Positions 11,405 to 25,349 of a DNA stretch of 64,000 nt are shown piece by piece. A program made the position numbers and the translations under genes. How positions within the stretch are numbered: the first letter of the stretch is position 1; each line of letters begins with the position of its first letter. The stretch is taken from NCBI GenBank assembly GCA_949358305.1, contig OX442314.1, positions 15,245,060 through 15,309,059 on the forward strand, in the 5' to 3' direction. The DNA is from Strigamia acuminata. Lineage: Eukaryota > Arthropoda > Chilopoda > Geophilomorpha > Linotaeniidae. Under the pieces are notes generated by a model, which searched no databases, had not been told where the DNA came from, and saw only the letters and a program-made list of their open reading frames with translations.

Positions 11405-14400
11405 TTATTGACGACTCCTGGTCTCTCTCGGCGGGACTTCTCCTTCGGACAAATCAATACTATGCGACAAACTTCTATCAATCACCTTTTTCGATTTATC
11501 ACCATGTTTCACATTAAAATCGGCTTCAGTACATTCGCCTTCGCTGTCGGAGTAGTGCGCACCTTTAACCATCCGTTTGTGAACCCTAGACAAAGCCTCA
11601 TTACTTTCTTCGTCGATAGTCCCCAGAGATCCAATCACGATACTACTGTCCTTAAACATGTCTCGACCGATGTCTATCACGCTGTTTTTCGATATCACCG
11701 GATGTAAGCCCTGTATATGTCCTTGGAAATCTTCGGGCAACATCGCGGGTGAAGGGTGGTGGCTTCTTTTGACGAAGAACTCGCAATTGGGCGATTGGAT
11801 CAGCGTCGGGATGCTGCTTGCCGATGACGTCGCGCCTAATTGCGACGTTAATGAAGGGACCCGGTTAATATCTTGCTGCAGTTTCGAGTGGCTCATCTTT
11901 AAAGAGCTTTTATGCGCTTTTACTTTCGGTATTGTCCCGAGATTAATCTCTTGCGGGTCGAACGGAAACGATATAATCGGCGCGGTTGAAGTTGTCGGAA
12001 TTCCACACATTTCGCCTTTTATTTTTAACGTTTGATCGTCCAAAGTCGACGGTTTTATATCATCGACCAAATTCATTGGGAAATCTGTTTCAGTTTGCGA
12101 CGAGCGTGAAGTGTTACGGGAGGCGATGATCGTCGTCAGTCGCTGTATCGATTTGCTGTCCTCCCATTTTCTGTGCGCATTCAGTCCCGGCACCGAAATG
12201 GCCTTGTTAATCATGGCGTTTACTAAACTGCGTCCCCAGCTCTGGAGATGATCCGGATTAATCGCACGGTTTGGGCTGAGTGGAAACGACGCATGAATCT
12301 CGCCCTCTGTCACTAGTCTTTCCCAGCACTGTCGGCGAAGTACGGGATCCAAAGATTGAGTCACGGGTAGAACGAGCCCCGGTTCGGCAGGTAGAAAGAC
12401 GTTTTGCAAAGCGTTTAAAAGAACCTCTTCTTCATTCAGCATTGTAGTTGTGTTTTCGACGATGATGTGTTGTACTGGAACACGGCTCGGTGGACTTTCT
12501 TCGTTTAATGAATCCGAAGCAGTCTGCACACTACACGTAGAAAATCTGCGATCCAATTCGTGTCTATCTTCATCTTCTTCTTGAGGTTCGACTGCAGGCA
12601 AGATAAAAACTCCACTCGCTCGAACCGGAAGCTCGCCTGGACTTTCGGGCCGATTGAAAACAGTCGACGGTTGAGTCGAGGACCCAGCTTCCATAATATT
12701 AATATTTGAAGCTAAAATTGGTATCCATTAGAAATGTTTTTACTATATTAAAAAATAAAACCTTTACCACTGAATTGCGATGCTACGTCCACTTGAAAAC
12801 CGGATGCGATGGCGGCAGCCATAAGATTTGATCTCCAAGCCGAAAACTGGGGCATTAAAATTTCCCCCTCGCTTATGGGGTCCTTTAATCAATTGAAAAT
12901 TAAATATTAACCCAAAATTGAGTTTGTTTTAATTGTGTACCTGCTCCAAGTCTTCGACATTGTGCAAGGAATTATCTAATCCTACCGCATTGTTCCAACA
13001 TGACAGTTGATCTTGATTTAAAAAAAATTGTGCATTAATTACGTTTTGTTCAATAGAAAGTAACATTAAACGTTGAATTTTTACTCGAGTATCTGAGAAA
13101 AGGCGTTATTGTCTGCCATGGCTTCAAATTAATCCATTCGCCCTCGGAAAGAGATGAAGGCATAGATGTAGAAGTGGTTGCATCTGGAGACGAAGGTGTC
13201 GAGGTTGCAATTTCTGCCACTGTAATTGATTTCTCTGGTGGAAAGATCGTAGATGGAGCGGGAAGAGGTGGTATTTCAGGGAGACTAGGAGACACTTCTT
13301 GCTCTTGTTCCTCTGGATCTCTATTACAATAAATTAAACCGTAATAAAAGCTATCAATAATTTATTTTCAAGTTTACGTTTGAGTCATTCCATCAACAAA
13401 TATCTGTGCCTCTTCTGGAACTCTGTGAAGGGAAAACGGCGCTAGAGGTAAATTAGGTGCGACGGGCGTCTGCAGTTCGGAAATTTGATCCAATTCAGTG
13501 CGCTCCGAATGAGGTGGACTCGGGCTCGGAGTTGGTACTTGATCCGTGTATGCAGCAAAGGGAGGCTGAGATGAATCAACGTCTTCATAATTTCTTCCAC
13601 CCCCTTAAAAGCGATAAAATAAATGGAATTTAAAAAATAAATAAACCACTTTTGGTATAAATTAATAAAGTAACCTGTGAGTCTTTCTTTCTCGTCGTTC
13701 TCGGTAGCTGAAGGCGAAGGAGTTGAAACAAATTCGTGCGCATCCTCTTCAGATTTCTCAAACGATTCGGAATAAGACAGAGTTGGAGATGCTGGTGGTG
13801 TTGGCTGTGGTGTCTAAGCGTAAATTGAGAACAATTAAACAAACCAAATTGCCATAAACACAACAACTCGTTTCTATACCTCAAGTGTTATTTGCTCATT
13901 AACAGTGTTTTCAGACGTTTGTAAATGAACATCTGCGTTATCACTGTTCTCGTTCCCTCTACTCGTTTGTTTCAGCAGTTCAATCGTTTTTTCTTTAAGA
14001 ATTTCTTCCACTAAACTTTGTAGTAATTGATTATCCAACGGCATTTCACGACCCTCAGCTGAATTTCCATCACCGGCAATCCTTCTTTCACTAAGTTTAT
14101 CATTTTGTGACAATCTTAATGAAAGCGTCTTAGCAACTAATTCTTTCTCCACCCTGAAATAAATAAAATAGATAAATACATAACAATTATAATGTTAAAA
14201 AAAAGTGATTGTAAAGCATTACCATTCCTGCACAGTTTTCAATACAAGCTCATTACTGCTTTGCCAACGAAATCTTAAATTTGCAGCTCCAGTGCCACCA
14301 CTCAAACACGATGGTGTTTTGCGTTTGGTGTTTTTATGACGCTTGTGTGTCTGACTTTGGTGCTGAGATTCAATTAACGGTGGGCTAAATCCTGGAAAAA

Positions 14401-17400
14401 TTAGCATATCACCTATTTCAGCCTTCTCTGATTCTATTAATTCATCCGATTCAGGCTCAGTCTTTTCTAGTTTGTCCGCTTCCGAATGAACCATCTAAAA
14501 TCAATCACAAAACATAACGCTAAATTCGACTAATTCACACTACATTAAAGAGAATTTTACTAACAGAGCTAGTATTAATTGATAAATCCTCTTCGATATC
14601 TTCTATTGATTTCTTTGATTTATTAATACTCGAGATTGATGACATCTGCAACGAATATCGAAAATTATTTCTTTGTATTTAAACTCTCAGTTCCTATATT
14701 TCTATTTACCTGTGACATACTAAGTTCTTCGTTCGCGTTGCTTTCCTCAGTTCGATCTAATTCACCGTGGTCCAAACCTTCTGGTGTCGAATGATGATGC
14801 TCTTTGAATATCTTACTACCGTCACTCAATGACTCCGCATCATCAAAGTTGGAAGACTCGGGTGTGTTATTGAGCGTAGCCTTCTTTTGCAAGTCATCCA
14901 GATTATTTAAAATAAATTCAGCATCTCCACCGCCAGTATGAATTATTTGTTTTCGCTCCTCGTTTAAAGGTTTACCAAATTCATTACCCGGTTGATCACC
15001 TGCTGCTCCAGAATCACCTCCAAACCCTTCGAACTTCTGACTAGTAACATTTGCTCGTTCTATTTGATGATTACGTGCAATTTTGCTCAAAAAAGGATTT
15101 TTCTTAGCACAAATTGTGACTGTATTTGTTGGAATATCTTCGATTACATTGTTTTCATCCTTTGCCTTAAGATTAATCACATGTGCTGGCCTTGTTTGAT
15201 GATTATGTAGAATTTTGCTCAAAAATGGATTTTTCTCAGCATCAATTACGACAGAGTTTGCTGAAACATCTTCGATTAAATTATTCTCATCGTCCGTTTG
15301 AGGTGTTAACTCCTTAATTTTTGTTCCTACTACTTGTAAATCAACTAAATCGTTCAAATCGTCCACCAACTCTTTCTGTGGACTAACATCACTCCATTTT
15401 GGAATTGGAATTGGTCGAGGAGTAGCTTGGAAACGAACTTGTTTTTTAACAGCAGTGTTTTTAAAAGATAAATCAATTTGATTGTTTTCCACACTGTTTG
15501 CTTCCGGACCAATACACACACCTATTTTTGTTTTATCTATTTCAGTCTTCAGTTGACTAGCTCGAACATTTGGTGCACTTTTCACTACTCTGCCAACAAG
15601 ATGAATTTGTGTGTTTACTTTCTTAGCATTTTCATTCTGAATGACTGTTCCGATGTCACTCTTCTTGTATTGGACTTTCATCAACTTTGCTTGTAAAATA
15701 TTATCGTCTCTATTCGATTTCTTATTCTGAATTGTCTTTTTGGATGATTCCAAGCGAGTCACATTACGCTCAGGTACAACAGCCGACTGAACTTGTTTGA
15801 TTGAATTATTTTTTGGAGGTGATTTTGGTGGCCATGGAGTAAGTTTTGCCGGTAGAGGATTTCGCAAATGTGGATATGGATTCAAGTCGGTAACTCGTTT
15901 GCCAAGTTTGAGTAGATTTCCATAAACAAAACCATGCGATGCTTCATCCCAAAGTGAAGGAACCTTGACAAATGCCGTATCTGCTTCTTCGACCTTCTGT
16001 AAAAAGATAAGTGTCACTACAGACTGTTCTACGTTCGGAATTTCAAAAGTACTCAACAGCTTTTCCAGACTTCGTTTTGTTTGTTGATGCTTGTTGTGTC
16101 GATCTTCCCGATTTTAAATAATTGAAAACCTTTTTGGATGTGACAGTCGCCTGGAAACACAAACATAAATTCCGCGACGCTAAATTTTTATTTTCAATTT
16201 ACTTTATTCTCCTTTGGCATTGGCTTCTCCTTTTTAAACAAATTCTTTCTACACGATCTCGAAACTGGTTCTTTACTTTTCATTATATTTTCTCTCAGCA
16301 AATTGCTCTCAAAAACGTTTTTCTTTTTGTCATTTTCGAGCTGCTTTTGCACCGCATTCTGAAATGTTAATCACAAAATATCAGAAAATATTTACATAAT
16401 TCACAACGCCTAAGTGAAATAATAAAATATTCAGGAAGCAAAGATTTAACGATGCTTGTCAACGACATCACTGTTCGAGAGCATCAAAATTTGATGCATT
16501 TTACGATATATCAAACTTTTTCCAACCAAACTGGCATGTTCACAAGAAAAAACATCCCTTTTTAACTTTCACCGACCCAATGTTAATTCTAAACATGCCC
16601 AATGAATGTCACACAATTTAAATTACTTCACCATTTGTAAATAACTTACTTTAACCTCGCATTCTAAGGACGAGATGCAATCATCTACGAGTTTTTTAAT
16701 TTCTAACTTCAAAGCAACGTTGCTAAAACATAAAATCATATAAATTTTACAAAACATCTACACCGGTCCTATAATTTCCTCTCGTACCCAGGATCAACTT
16801 TAAAAGTGTCTAAAATGCTGTTTAATTCTTGATTCCGTCTACTGCTTTTAGCCCAATCCAAATTATCTGTTAATGTCCCCATTCGTTTCTGAACATCTTC
16901 CAACACATCGTTAGACGAAGTGGTGGGAACTGACACTCGCGATGCCGACTTCGTAAATATTTCTTCAGTTGTTTTATACACGCTTGGCTAAAAATAAAAT
17001 TAACGATCAATATTTATCTCCTTAAATACAACAGATTCTTACAAAATACTGCTTCAAAATCCTATCGTCAGGAGGAGATCTCGAAAACAAGTCAGCATAT
17101 CCCATGGATACATCCTCCTCTTCCTGCAATAAACACTTTCAAGTTAAAAATAAAAATAAAAATCCAAACACCAACAACACTACCTTGTTACTGCTCTTGA
17201 CATCCAAATTATAATCGCGCTGCAATTTTTGCAACTCGTCTTCTAAATCCGTAATTAAATCTTCAACTTTCTCGTCTTTGATATATTCATCAACATCACG
17301 ATCATACTTATCAATATCTATTAATCCAAATAAAAAATATAATTCCTATTCATTACAATTTGCTAAATCGATTTTAACCTGTAATGGCAGATACGTTTCC

Positions 17401-17879
17401 CGGAGACTCGTAATCAACACCAAAACTCAGAGGAAAACTTTTCTCACGTAGTGGAGTTTCGTTTATCGGACTCTTCACAACATCAAAAATAGCGTGTGGA
17501 TACGTTGATTTGGCTGGTGATCTGATTGGATCTCTATGCGAATTTAATTTAATTTTCTACATTTAATAAAAAAAAAAAAAAGTTATATTTTATAGCGGTA
17601 AACATTTCCAATTATATTTACTTGAAACTTGATGGGTTTCTTTTCTGCTATTTCAGCCATTTCAGCAGTCCTTCCAATCACATCTTTCTTCTTCTTATTC
17701 GATTGGGTCTTCAGCCATTCGCGCGTTTGTTTAGTAGTCAATAACGTTTGTTGTTGCTCCGGGAAATCGTCAATAGGTTTTGTTGCACTTGCAGGCCGAA
17801 GAGAAGCAGCAAACGTCGGTATTCGCCTTTGTTTATTTCTACTTGGAATCGACTTTGCTCGCTCATTGAATACTTTCAT
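11405..17879 (-). CDS. TALPID3-like (KIAA0586) centriolar/ciliary protein
   Basis: Large multi-exon gene of low conservation. The last exon (12711-11405, over 430 codons) is Ser/Pro/acid-rich. TALPID3 sits at the distal centriole and is needed for ciliogenesis and Hedgehog signalling. Points for this call: a helical block DNQLLQSLVEEILKEKTIE (about 14040), proline/threonine runs of PTPPASPT type, and repeated SEGE motifs (LSEGEW about 13145, ISEGEIL about 12860, DSEGEC about 11550, LSEGEV about 11435), which I associate with this family. A perfect X-box upstream agrees with a ciliary role. Other exons include 16370-16200 (basic), 16720-16650 and 16981-16770 (helical). The ATG at 17879 directly follows an acceptor (TTACAG|A), so a 5' UTR exon lies upstream. 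Exons between about 16.0 and 17.9 kb are not fully resolved, and another centrosomal protein remains possible. Confidence 0.6.
15040..15291 (-). repeat. Internal 44-residue tandem repeat in the TALPID3-like protein
   Basis: Two adjacent copies (15291-15160 and 15159-15040) read ENNLIED...EKNPFLSKILHNHQ and ENNVIED...KKNPFLSKIARNHQ. Spacing is 132 nt, in frame. Both copies are inside the same exon. It marks an intragenic duplication. Confidence 0.85.
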
Positions 17880-17932
17880 TCTGTAACTAAACAAAAAAGA
17901 GACAAAAATCAATATTTTCGTAACATGCAACA

Positions 17933-17963
<31 letters not shown>

Positions 17964-18500
17964 ATAAAAAATAAAAAAAAATAAAAAATAAAAAATGAAA
18001 ATGCAAATTGTTAATTTATTTTGTGCTCAATTTCCCATCAACAATTCGACCTAAACAAAGAAAACGAAACTTGTTCAAATACCATAAAACCTTTGAAGAA
18101 ATAAGGACAAAGCGACTGTATTAGAAATTTATCGTCACTTATGTTTCTGTTTCTACACAATTTCACCCTTTTATGACCAACCACAATTCCCACTTTCCAG
18201 AGCATGAAAAAAGCAATAAATTTGTCAACGTTTCCCGCTCTTCGAAACAAACAATTTCACCACAAAACTGATAACAACACATCCTTTAATACTAAATAAA
18301 GAAATTATTACCCCCGCAAACAAACTCCAGAATTTAATCTCAAAACTTCACCCCCTCCCTCACCCTTTAATCCAATTCCTCTCACAACTTGAATCCACTT
18401 CATTTCACAGTCTATTTGCCCTCCCACCCCCAACCCTCCTCCCGATTAAACCAAAAACCGGAGCAAATCCTTTCCAATTCACAACTAAGGCAACTGTCGC

Positions 18501-18514
18501 GTTGCTATGACAAC
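18501..18514. promoter_or_regulatory. RFX X-box upstream of the TALPID3-like gene
   Basis: GTTGCTATGACAAC matches the 14-nt X-box consensus RYYNYYATRRNRAC at every position. It lies 622 bp upstream of the likely start codon, near the expected 5' UTR exon. RFX factors drive ciliary genes through this motif. Binding is inferred. Confidence 0.65.
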
Positions 18515-18730
18515 TCGCGACTATAATAGCTAATACGCGCACCTGTAACACAAAATCGAAACTAGAAAACCGAGACCCATTTTTTCCCCACTTAATTTTA
18601 TGCCACTCCGTTTACATTTACTCAGTCAACAAATAATAATAGCAAAAGCAGCAACTTTAAAAATCATTAAATAAAATAAAAAAAAAACGTTTTCATTCAG
18701 GTATAAACCACATTAAACAAAGGTAAGGTT

Positions 18731-18743
18731 GTTGCTAGGCAAC
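18731..18743. promoter_or_regulatory. Second X-box-like site
   Basis: GTTGCTAGGCAAC is a near-palindromic 13-nt RFX-type site (GTTGC...GCAAC), 217 bp beyond the first one on the side away from the TALPID3-like gene. Confidence 0.5.
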
Positions 18744-20018
18744 GTCATGTACTGAGCTTCAGCCGTCTCCTTCTCAATCTGCTGCAGCTCTTAACCTTTT
18801 TTTTTTTTATCTGCTTCACTTCGCTCCTCTTTATAAAAATCAAACCCATAAATTTCAAATTTTCTCTCAGTAAACTGTCCACGGTCACAGCTCGCAGGTA
18901 CGAAATTCTAAGTATCCATCGCCAGAAGCAAGTACCGGGTATTTTTATGAATGCCTCGCCTCGCATCGTGTCTTCCCTGAACTTGCCTGACCACTTTCAT
19001 CTAACCTACTTTTTCTCTCCGCCCTTCAGATTTAAAATGCAGGTCAGATAAAAACATGTTTAAAAAAAAAAAAAACATCCCACCTACCCTCGAGCAATCC
19101 GCACGTACTCGACGTCTTTTCAGACGAGAGACTAATCGAACGCGTGACTCATCTGAAACACTAGCTGAGAAACGTCTCGAATTTAATTTTTAAACAAAAT
19201 AAATTATTTTTGAAAACAAAAAAAAAAAATTAATTAAAATCAAACATCGTCTTAAACTTTGTTATTTTTTGTTTATTATTTTTTAAAAATAATTATCTAT
19301 TTCTCCCTCGTGCTTATAACTATAGAAAAACTAGTGCAAACAAGCTGCAACCCACAATCAAAATGTATGTTGTCGTGTGGTACCTGGAAACGATTAGTCG
19401 ACCATTAATTGAATCCGACAACAGGGCAGTTAATATAAAAAAAATGGTCAGTGACCGACCGAACAGACATAAAAAAAAAAATCTCAATAAAAAAAAAATA
19501 ATTTCTATATTTGTTAAAAAATGTTACAAAAAATGTGTGAAAACTAAAATGCAGCGAGACATGATATTTTCAAGGTAACTCAAGGTAAGCTTTAATGACG
19601 TCATGCCTCCCAGTTCTCACTACAAGTCTCCAAATTAAGTTTGTGGGGCGGGCATTTTATGCTCAAGGATACGAAGCAGCAGCAGGCTGTTGACATCGCT
19701 GGCACGATGCCAGTTGCTACGCGTGCACAACCGCCTATGACGTCAATGGTGCCAAAAGGATTATCGATTTTCGACTGGGAGCTAACCATTCACCAAATGG
19801 CTGACTGAACGAGGGAATGGAGATGGAACGAGCGTACAATCTCGACAATGACAAATTCTCGTGTTATATCTATCGTTTCAGCGCTGCACTTTTACACAAC
19901 CCAATTGAAAACAATAAAACGGTCTAATAGAAGACATAAAAATAAATAATAATTAAAAGTCAGAAATGAAATTGAAATTATAAAAAAAATAATCAATTTC
20001 TCGTATTTCAGCATCGCG

Positions 20019-20052
20019 TGACGTCATTCGTTGCTGTAGCGAGGCTATATAA
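20019..20052 (+). promoter_or_regulatory. CRE plus TATA box, promoter-like, no gene recognised downstream
   Basis: TGACGTCA at 20019-20026 is followed by TATATAA at 20046-20052. This is the spacing of a compact CRE/TATA promoter, which would start transcription near 20075-20085. The next 200 bp are GC-richer than the surroundings but hold only an 80-codon ORF (20018-20260) without recognisable features. Confidence 0.4.
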
Positions 20053-20596
20053 CCAGAAGCGTGTGTGGAATAATGATATGGGACCTAATATCGTGACAGG
20101 GGGAGAAAAACGAAAACGTCGTAGCAGTCGTCACGTGATACACGCAAACTGCTCGTTCGTGAATACCCTAGCGTGTTTTAAAGTACAAATGGGGCCAGTG
20201 AGTTTGACACCAATCAATAAAATGTCAGAAAGAAGAAACGCCCTCTTCTCTACCAATTGAAGAAACGCAATAAGCCCATGTACTTGGCTACACCCTAAAA
20301 GGATTATTGATTGTACGTAAAAACCAACACTAAACCTTCTACACCCAAGCTCAATATGATCGCAAGAAAAGAGGAGGAAAAAAATTGCAATTTTTCATGA
20401 AATTTGAGTCAAATTCCAGACAAAAAAAAAATTATTATTTTTTTGTAAATTTGGAATTATTTGTTTTTTCTTTTTTATTTTCCGACTTCATCTTGAAATC
20501 AAGCAGTCTGCATTCAAGCAGGATTTATCCGAGATCCGACTCAACGACCGTAATGCCATCTTGAGACAACCGATGAAAGCATGCAACTGCGGAACA

Positions 20597-20611
20597 CGCC
20601 CTCTACTGACC
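20597..20611 (-). promoter_or_regulatory. CTCF-like motif
   Basis: The minus strand reads GGTCAGTAGAGGGCG, which fits the CTCF core CCASYAGRKGGCR at all but the first position. Motif match only. Confidence 0.35.
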
Positions 20612-22899
20612 TTGAAGTTGTGTGGCCGATCGATGTAAAACGGCGGTGACTGAACTTGAAACGTCATTTAATGTTTTTCTACATGTTTCAGCAAAAATGC
20701 GGAATCAGCAAAGCAAACTCAGTCAATTGTGTCACGAATTAATTTCCTCTTTGCCCCACTTTTTCCCCTTTAACACAATACAGTACATCGAAATCCAAAA
20801 CCGTTGTTGACTCGTTTCAAAAACCGGATTAGTGTTGACATGCACAACAAGCAACATTTCACTCATTTTCTTCTCATTCATTTAATAAATCGTGATTCAC
20901 ATGTGATGGAATGCGCGTCACGTGACCACACTTAATTTCAACGAGGGTGCGGTTGTTTTTGTTTACAACTTACAAACGCCAACGTGGACAAACCACAGTA
21001 AAAAAAAAAAAAAGTGACAAAAAAATAATGACGACAACGAATTTACGTCACACCAACCTAAAAATAACGCAAAAATTCCCATTCCATAAAAAAATCGTCA
21101 TTAATTTCCTCCCACACCGTGCCAAAAATGAGTGAAAAGCGAAATTTGATTGCACAAACACACGAACAGCTACAAATAGATTTTTAATGGGGATACTTTA
21201 TTCAAACAAGTGCACAATGCTTGATGGTTGCCGGGAGAAACCGAAGATGCCGCACCTAGACACAACACAGCAGCAGCATCAGCGGGGAGTTAAAACTTTA
21301 TGGTAAGTTTAATGTCTGCCTGCTTGCAGATACAAAGGCCAAATTCAGACATAAGGAAAGAGGGACCTTCAAACCTTCCTGGGAAATTTGTCTGGGAACT
21401 GTGCCACTCTCATCAAAGGGTCTTTAGCTTTAACTTACAACCATGAGATCGGATCGGCTAAGCTCGGCCTCTGATAGAACGCTACCATCAACACGCGAGT
21501 CGTTATGCAACACCCACGCTTGGTTAAATCTATTATCACCTTAATAAAGTTGTTTGAAAATTGTTTCTAGGTGCCACCTTGAACAATTTTAGCCGAATCT
21601 CGTTATGACGTGCTTCATCTGGGCCAATAATGCGTCTGACAAGCATCGCTAGGGGTTTGCACTCAGTCGGAAATATTTTTAGAGCTAAAGACAACAAGAT
21701 TCTCATTCTTTTAGGGTTTATTTATTTTTTCCAACGAGGACACGTGCCATCCTTGTGGACAGTTCTAAAGCCGGCTGTCCTCTAGAATTGTCCTTCTTCC
21801 TGGACAACAAAAATACCATGTTAGAAATATATAAATAAATGTAAAAAAAAAAAAGTAACAACAGGAAGGAAAATTCCAGCTGTAAAACTTGATGTTTATA
21901 CTTTTTCTTGTTTCTATTTCAAACGCTTCAAAGTGTTTGTTTTATTCCGGTCCCTCCTTTACACATGTTTCTTTTTTATGGCAGCACTTTTTTCTGAGCT
22001 GTGTTATGTCCCCCTTGCACATAAATAAACCGCCAAAAAATAATATAATAAAAAATAATGCTTTTGCCTAGGTCAACCCATTTCGACCAAACAATAAAAG
22101 CAAAACATTCCAAAGCTTAAAATTTCAAAAAAAGCTGATTTTTTTCAATCATAAAAATCATTTATCAAATAAAGAATACAAAATGTTGTCATCAGAGCAT
22201 TGGTTTCCACATGTAACAGGGTAAACAGCCCCCTAATGACGTACTCAACCAAACCAGTGTTCCTCAACCATATTTTTAGCGCACCATTTTTAGAAAGCAA
22301 CTCTCGCAAGAAACGAATTCCAACTTTGTAGTAAAATTCGCACGTACCCTTTCTGCACCTTGTTGCTGATATTTCTGCTTGCATTCAAGAAGAAATTATC
22401 AGCGCAATGCGCAGCAAGGGTCCGAAAAGAGGAAAAGTCAAGAGAAAACTGTTTACTTCACACGCTCTTACATTTCGATCTCGAAGTCATAAAATGCTCA
22501 CTTACTTAAGCCCACAAAACCACTTCCGTCCAGTGTAAAAAGTCTCAAGCTTTCCCTTCTTCGCACCAGGAAAGCCACACAAAATTATGACATCATTGTT
22601 ACTTTTCTTCGAAATTCATTGAAAACTTCGCAATCGTAAAAGTAAAACTCTAAAAGACCAATTTCCTGCCTCATCCCTCTTTCTTTTTGTTTCGCTCATC
22701 CTTATTCCTGCACCGAACAAGTTCAAGGCTAAAAACCTCATTCCGTGTCATGGAATAAAATAGAGGCAAAAAATAGCACAAAAAAACATATTAACATAAA
22801 AAAAAAATTATTTTATACAATTTTCTAGACAAGGAAATGGATTCTCAAAACTAGACCTGACTGCCTCCTCCAACTGTCAGTTTAAATTACTATGGAAAC

Positions 22900-22953
22900 A
22901 TTGCATAGCAACTGTATTTAAACGTCACTCAGTTGACGTCAAACATGACGTCA
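22900..22953. promoter_or_regulatory. X-box-like site and tandem CRE pair
   Basis: ATTGCATAGCAAC (22900-22912) is one mismatch from a 13-nt X-box. Twenty-one bp later come TGACGTCA at 22934-22941 and again at 22946-22953, four bases apart. The cluster looks like an enhancer core. Function is inferred. Confidence 0.45.
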
Positions 22954-25349
22954 ATGACAGAACGAAGTGCATCTGTTGCAATGAATTAAAGGTCAAAGTT
23001 GTTGTGTAATAAATCGAATCATTATTTTGAAAAGTTCAACTTTCATGTCTCTAAATTCGGACCCGTCCCGAAAACATCAACACGAGATCAACTGCACGAC
23101 ATCTCAATTATCGAAACAAATGGATTTTTCTTCCGTTCATTTTTAATCAATATAATACAAAAATAAACGAAAATTTCCAAATGCATAAGTATTTATAAAG
23201 CTTTGAATAGCTTCCAGTGTGTAATCCATCAAACGTGTGGGCGCAAGTGCAAAGCATTTATTTTTAAAACGATGCAACTAAAATAAACAAACAAACAAAA
23301 TGACCACCATTGAGAAGCCAAAAACTCCATTGGCTTTCCACGTGAAAGCCTTTATATAACAAAGTCGTCTGGCCCTTTTCCAGCTTCCCAATTGCACACA
23401 AATGTGCAATAGAAAATTATCACGCCAAGCAAATAAAAAAAGGAAAACCAAAATATACATTTATACATATCTAAGCAACTATTTGGGCATTTTGCCTGCA
23501 CCAACAAGTCCTTTTACCTAAATTAGTCAATGACATAACTCACTAGACAAATTCCAAAAGTTGAACATCCTGCAAAAAACACAACCCACATATTTTTATT
23601 TCGAATTAATAAACATAACAATGGCACTTGCCTTTTGTGTACATCTGCTCCGTTCATTTCTTTGAACTAAATTTAGTGACACACATTTTGCAATGCGCTT
23701 TACATTAAACAGCATTTATTTGGTTTTATGGAAGTTGTAGGTGCAAAATTTTGAAAATTAACATTCTAGCCACACATGAAGAGGGCCGACAAACAGATTG
23801 ACAAGCTGTCTGACTTCCCCTTAGTCCTTGGTTAATATGCAAGATACTTTATGTGATTTACATGCCACACAAATTAATATGTCGCATAAATTGAGCATAC
23901 TTCCAAGAACTTAATTGAGCATATAATAAAATGTAATGCCGTATTTGCAATTAAAATTTTACACTGCAATCAATTAGCCAGTTATAAAAGTAGAAAAAAA
24001 AAAGAAGTCCAGGAATAATTGTTTAAAATGTAAATAGAACACGATAACAAACCATAAAGTTTTTTATTCTACGATTGTAACCTCACAACATTGTGTAACT
24101 CTTATTTCCTCCCAACTTGTGCCTTCAATAATATTTTTATTCCTTTCTCCACGTGATTGGACTCGTGGTTTTAAATATCAATCCATCAGCTTGTTTTATT
24201 AGTCTCTTTGGAATTTCCTCTGTTCAACTTTTGAATGGCACATTCCATGAAATCTAAGCATCAAACTTGTTTATGCATTCGACCTTTACCTCCCATTTAT
24301 GCAGAAAACGGAGTAAAGACCCAACTCTACAAATTTCCACTAAATACCACTTGCAGCTCCATTTAATGGGTCAAAGGGTAAACAACAAACTCAAGGCCGA
24401 GTGGGGCATGCGTAAGTGTGACCTGTACTTTTTTTCTCCGTATTTTTACCTTAAAAGTCGATTTACCTTCAAAGTCCCAAGTTTTCATGCATAAAAAATT
24501 CCTAATATTTTTATATTTTTATGAAAAATCTACAAATTTGCTCGTTATTTATTTTTTGTTGAAATTTATATTTTAATCTCATAAATTAAGACGTGCCCTA
24601 ATAATGTCAAAAAAGAATAAACAATCTTGAAAATCATCTGATTGCTGCTTTTTCATTTTTCAAAATAATTTAAAACCAGACGGTTGATGACTTCATTTCG
24701 AATCTTGAGCTGTGGCGAGTGGCGAATAAACATCTCCTTGTTCTATTAAAAGGTCAAGAGTTTTGTTTAGTTTAAACACCCACCCCAACTAAAAAAAGAA
24801 AAGAAAAAAGAAATTGGGTGAAGATTCCACGCAAGTTCAGGGGTTACATGGCCAAGAATGGAATAACAGAAGGTGAAATTGAAATCCACCATTTACATTC
24901 GTTAGTATTCTTCACATTGCATCACGTGCACATTTTGGTGTCAAATACATGCAATAATATGAGCTCGTAATTCAAGCTCGCCAAGCTGTTTATAGTAACT
25001 CTATTATTGTATTAATAACCAAATTATGCCCATCTTTCAACCGCAAGACAAATCAAAAATTGCAAAATGCATAACTACAAAAATGCAAAACAAAAATCCC
25101 CCAAACCGAGAAACATGAAATATTTTTGTCAAAAATTTAAAAAATTCAAAACCACCTCAAGTCTTGTGGATTGACCTTCCAACCACTTGCCCACGGCCCT
25201 TGAGACGCGCAGGCAAAGACAGGGAGGGGGAAAACGTTGAAAGAGCCCCACCCAGTGGGTAAAAGAAGAAGGGGAACTTGAGGAATGTGGTTCCCATTTT
25301 CCCCATCAAGTTCTTCCCATATGAACAGGAAGTAGTATATGGTTGCAGG

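Noticed and set aside
21757-21805. GGACAG/CTGTCC and TTGTCC/GGACAA nested inverted repeats
   Set aside because: Stems are only 6 bp and could pair in several ways; expected by chance in this much sequence.
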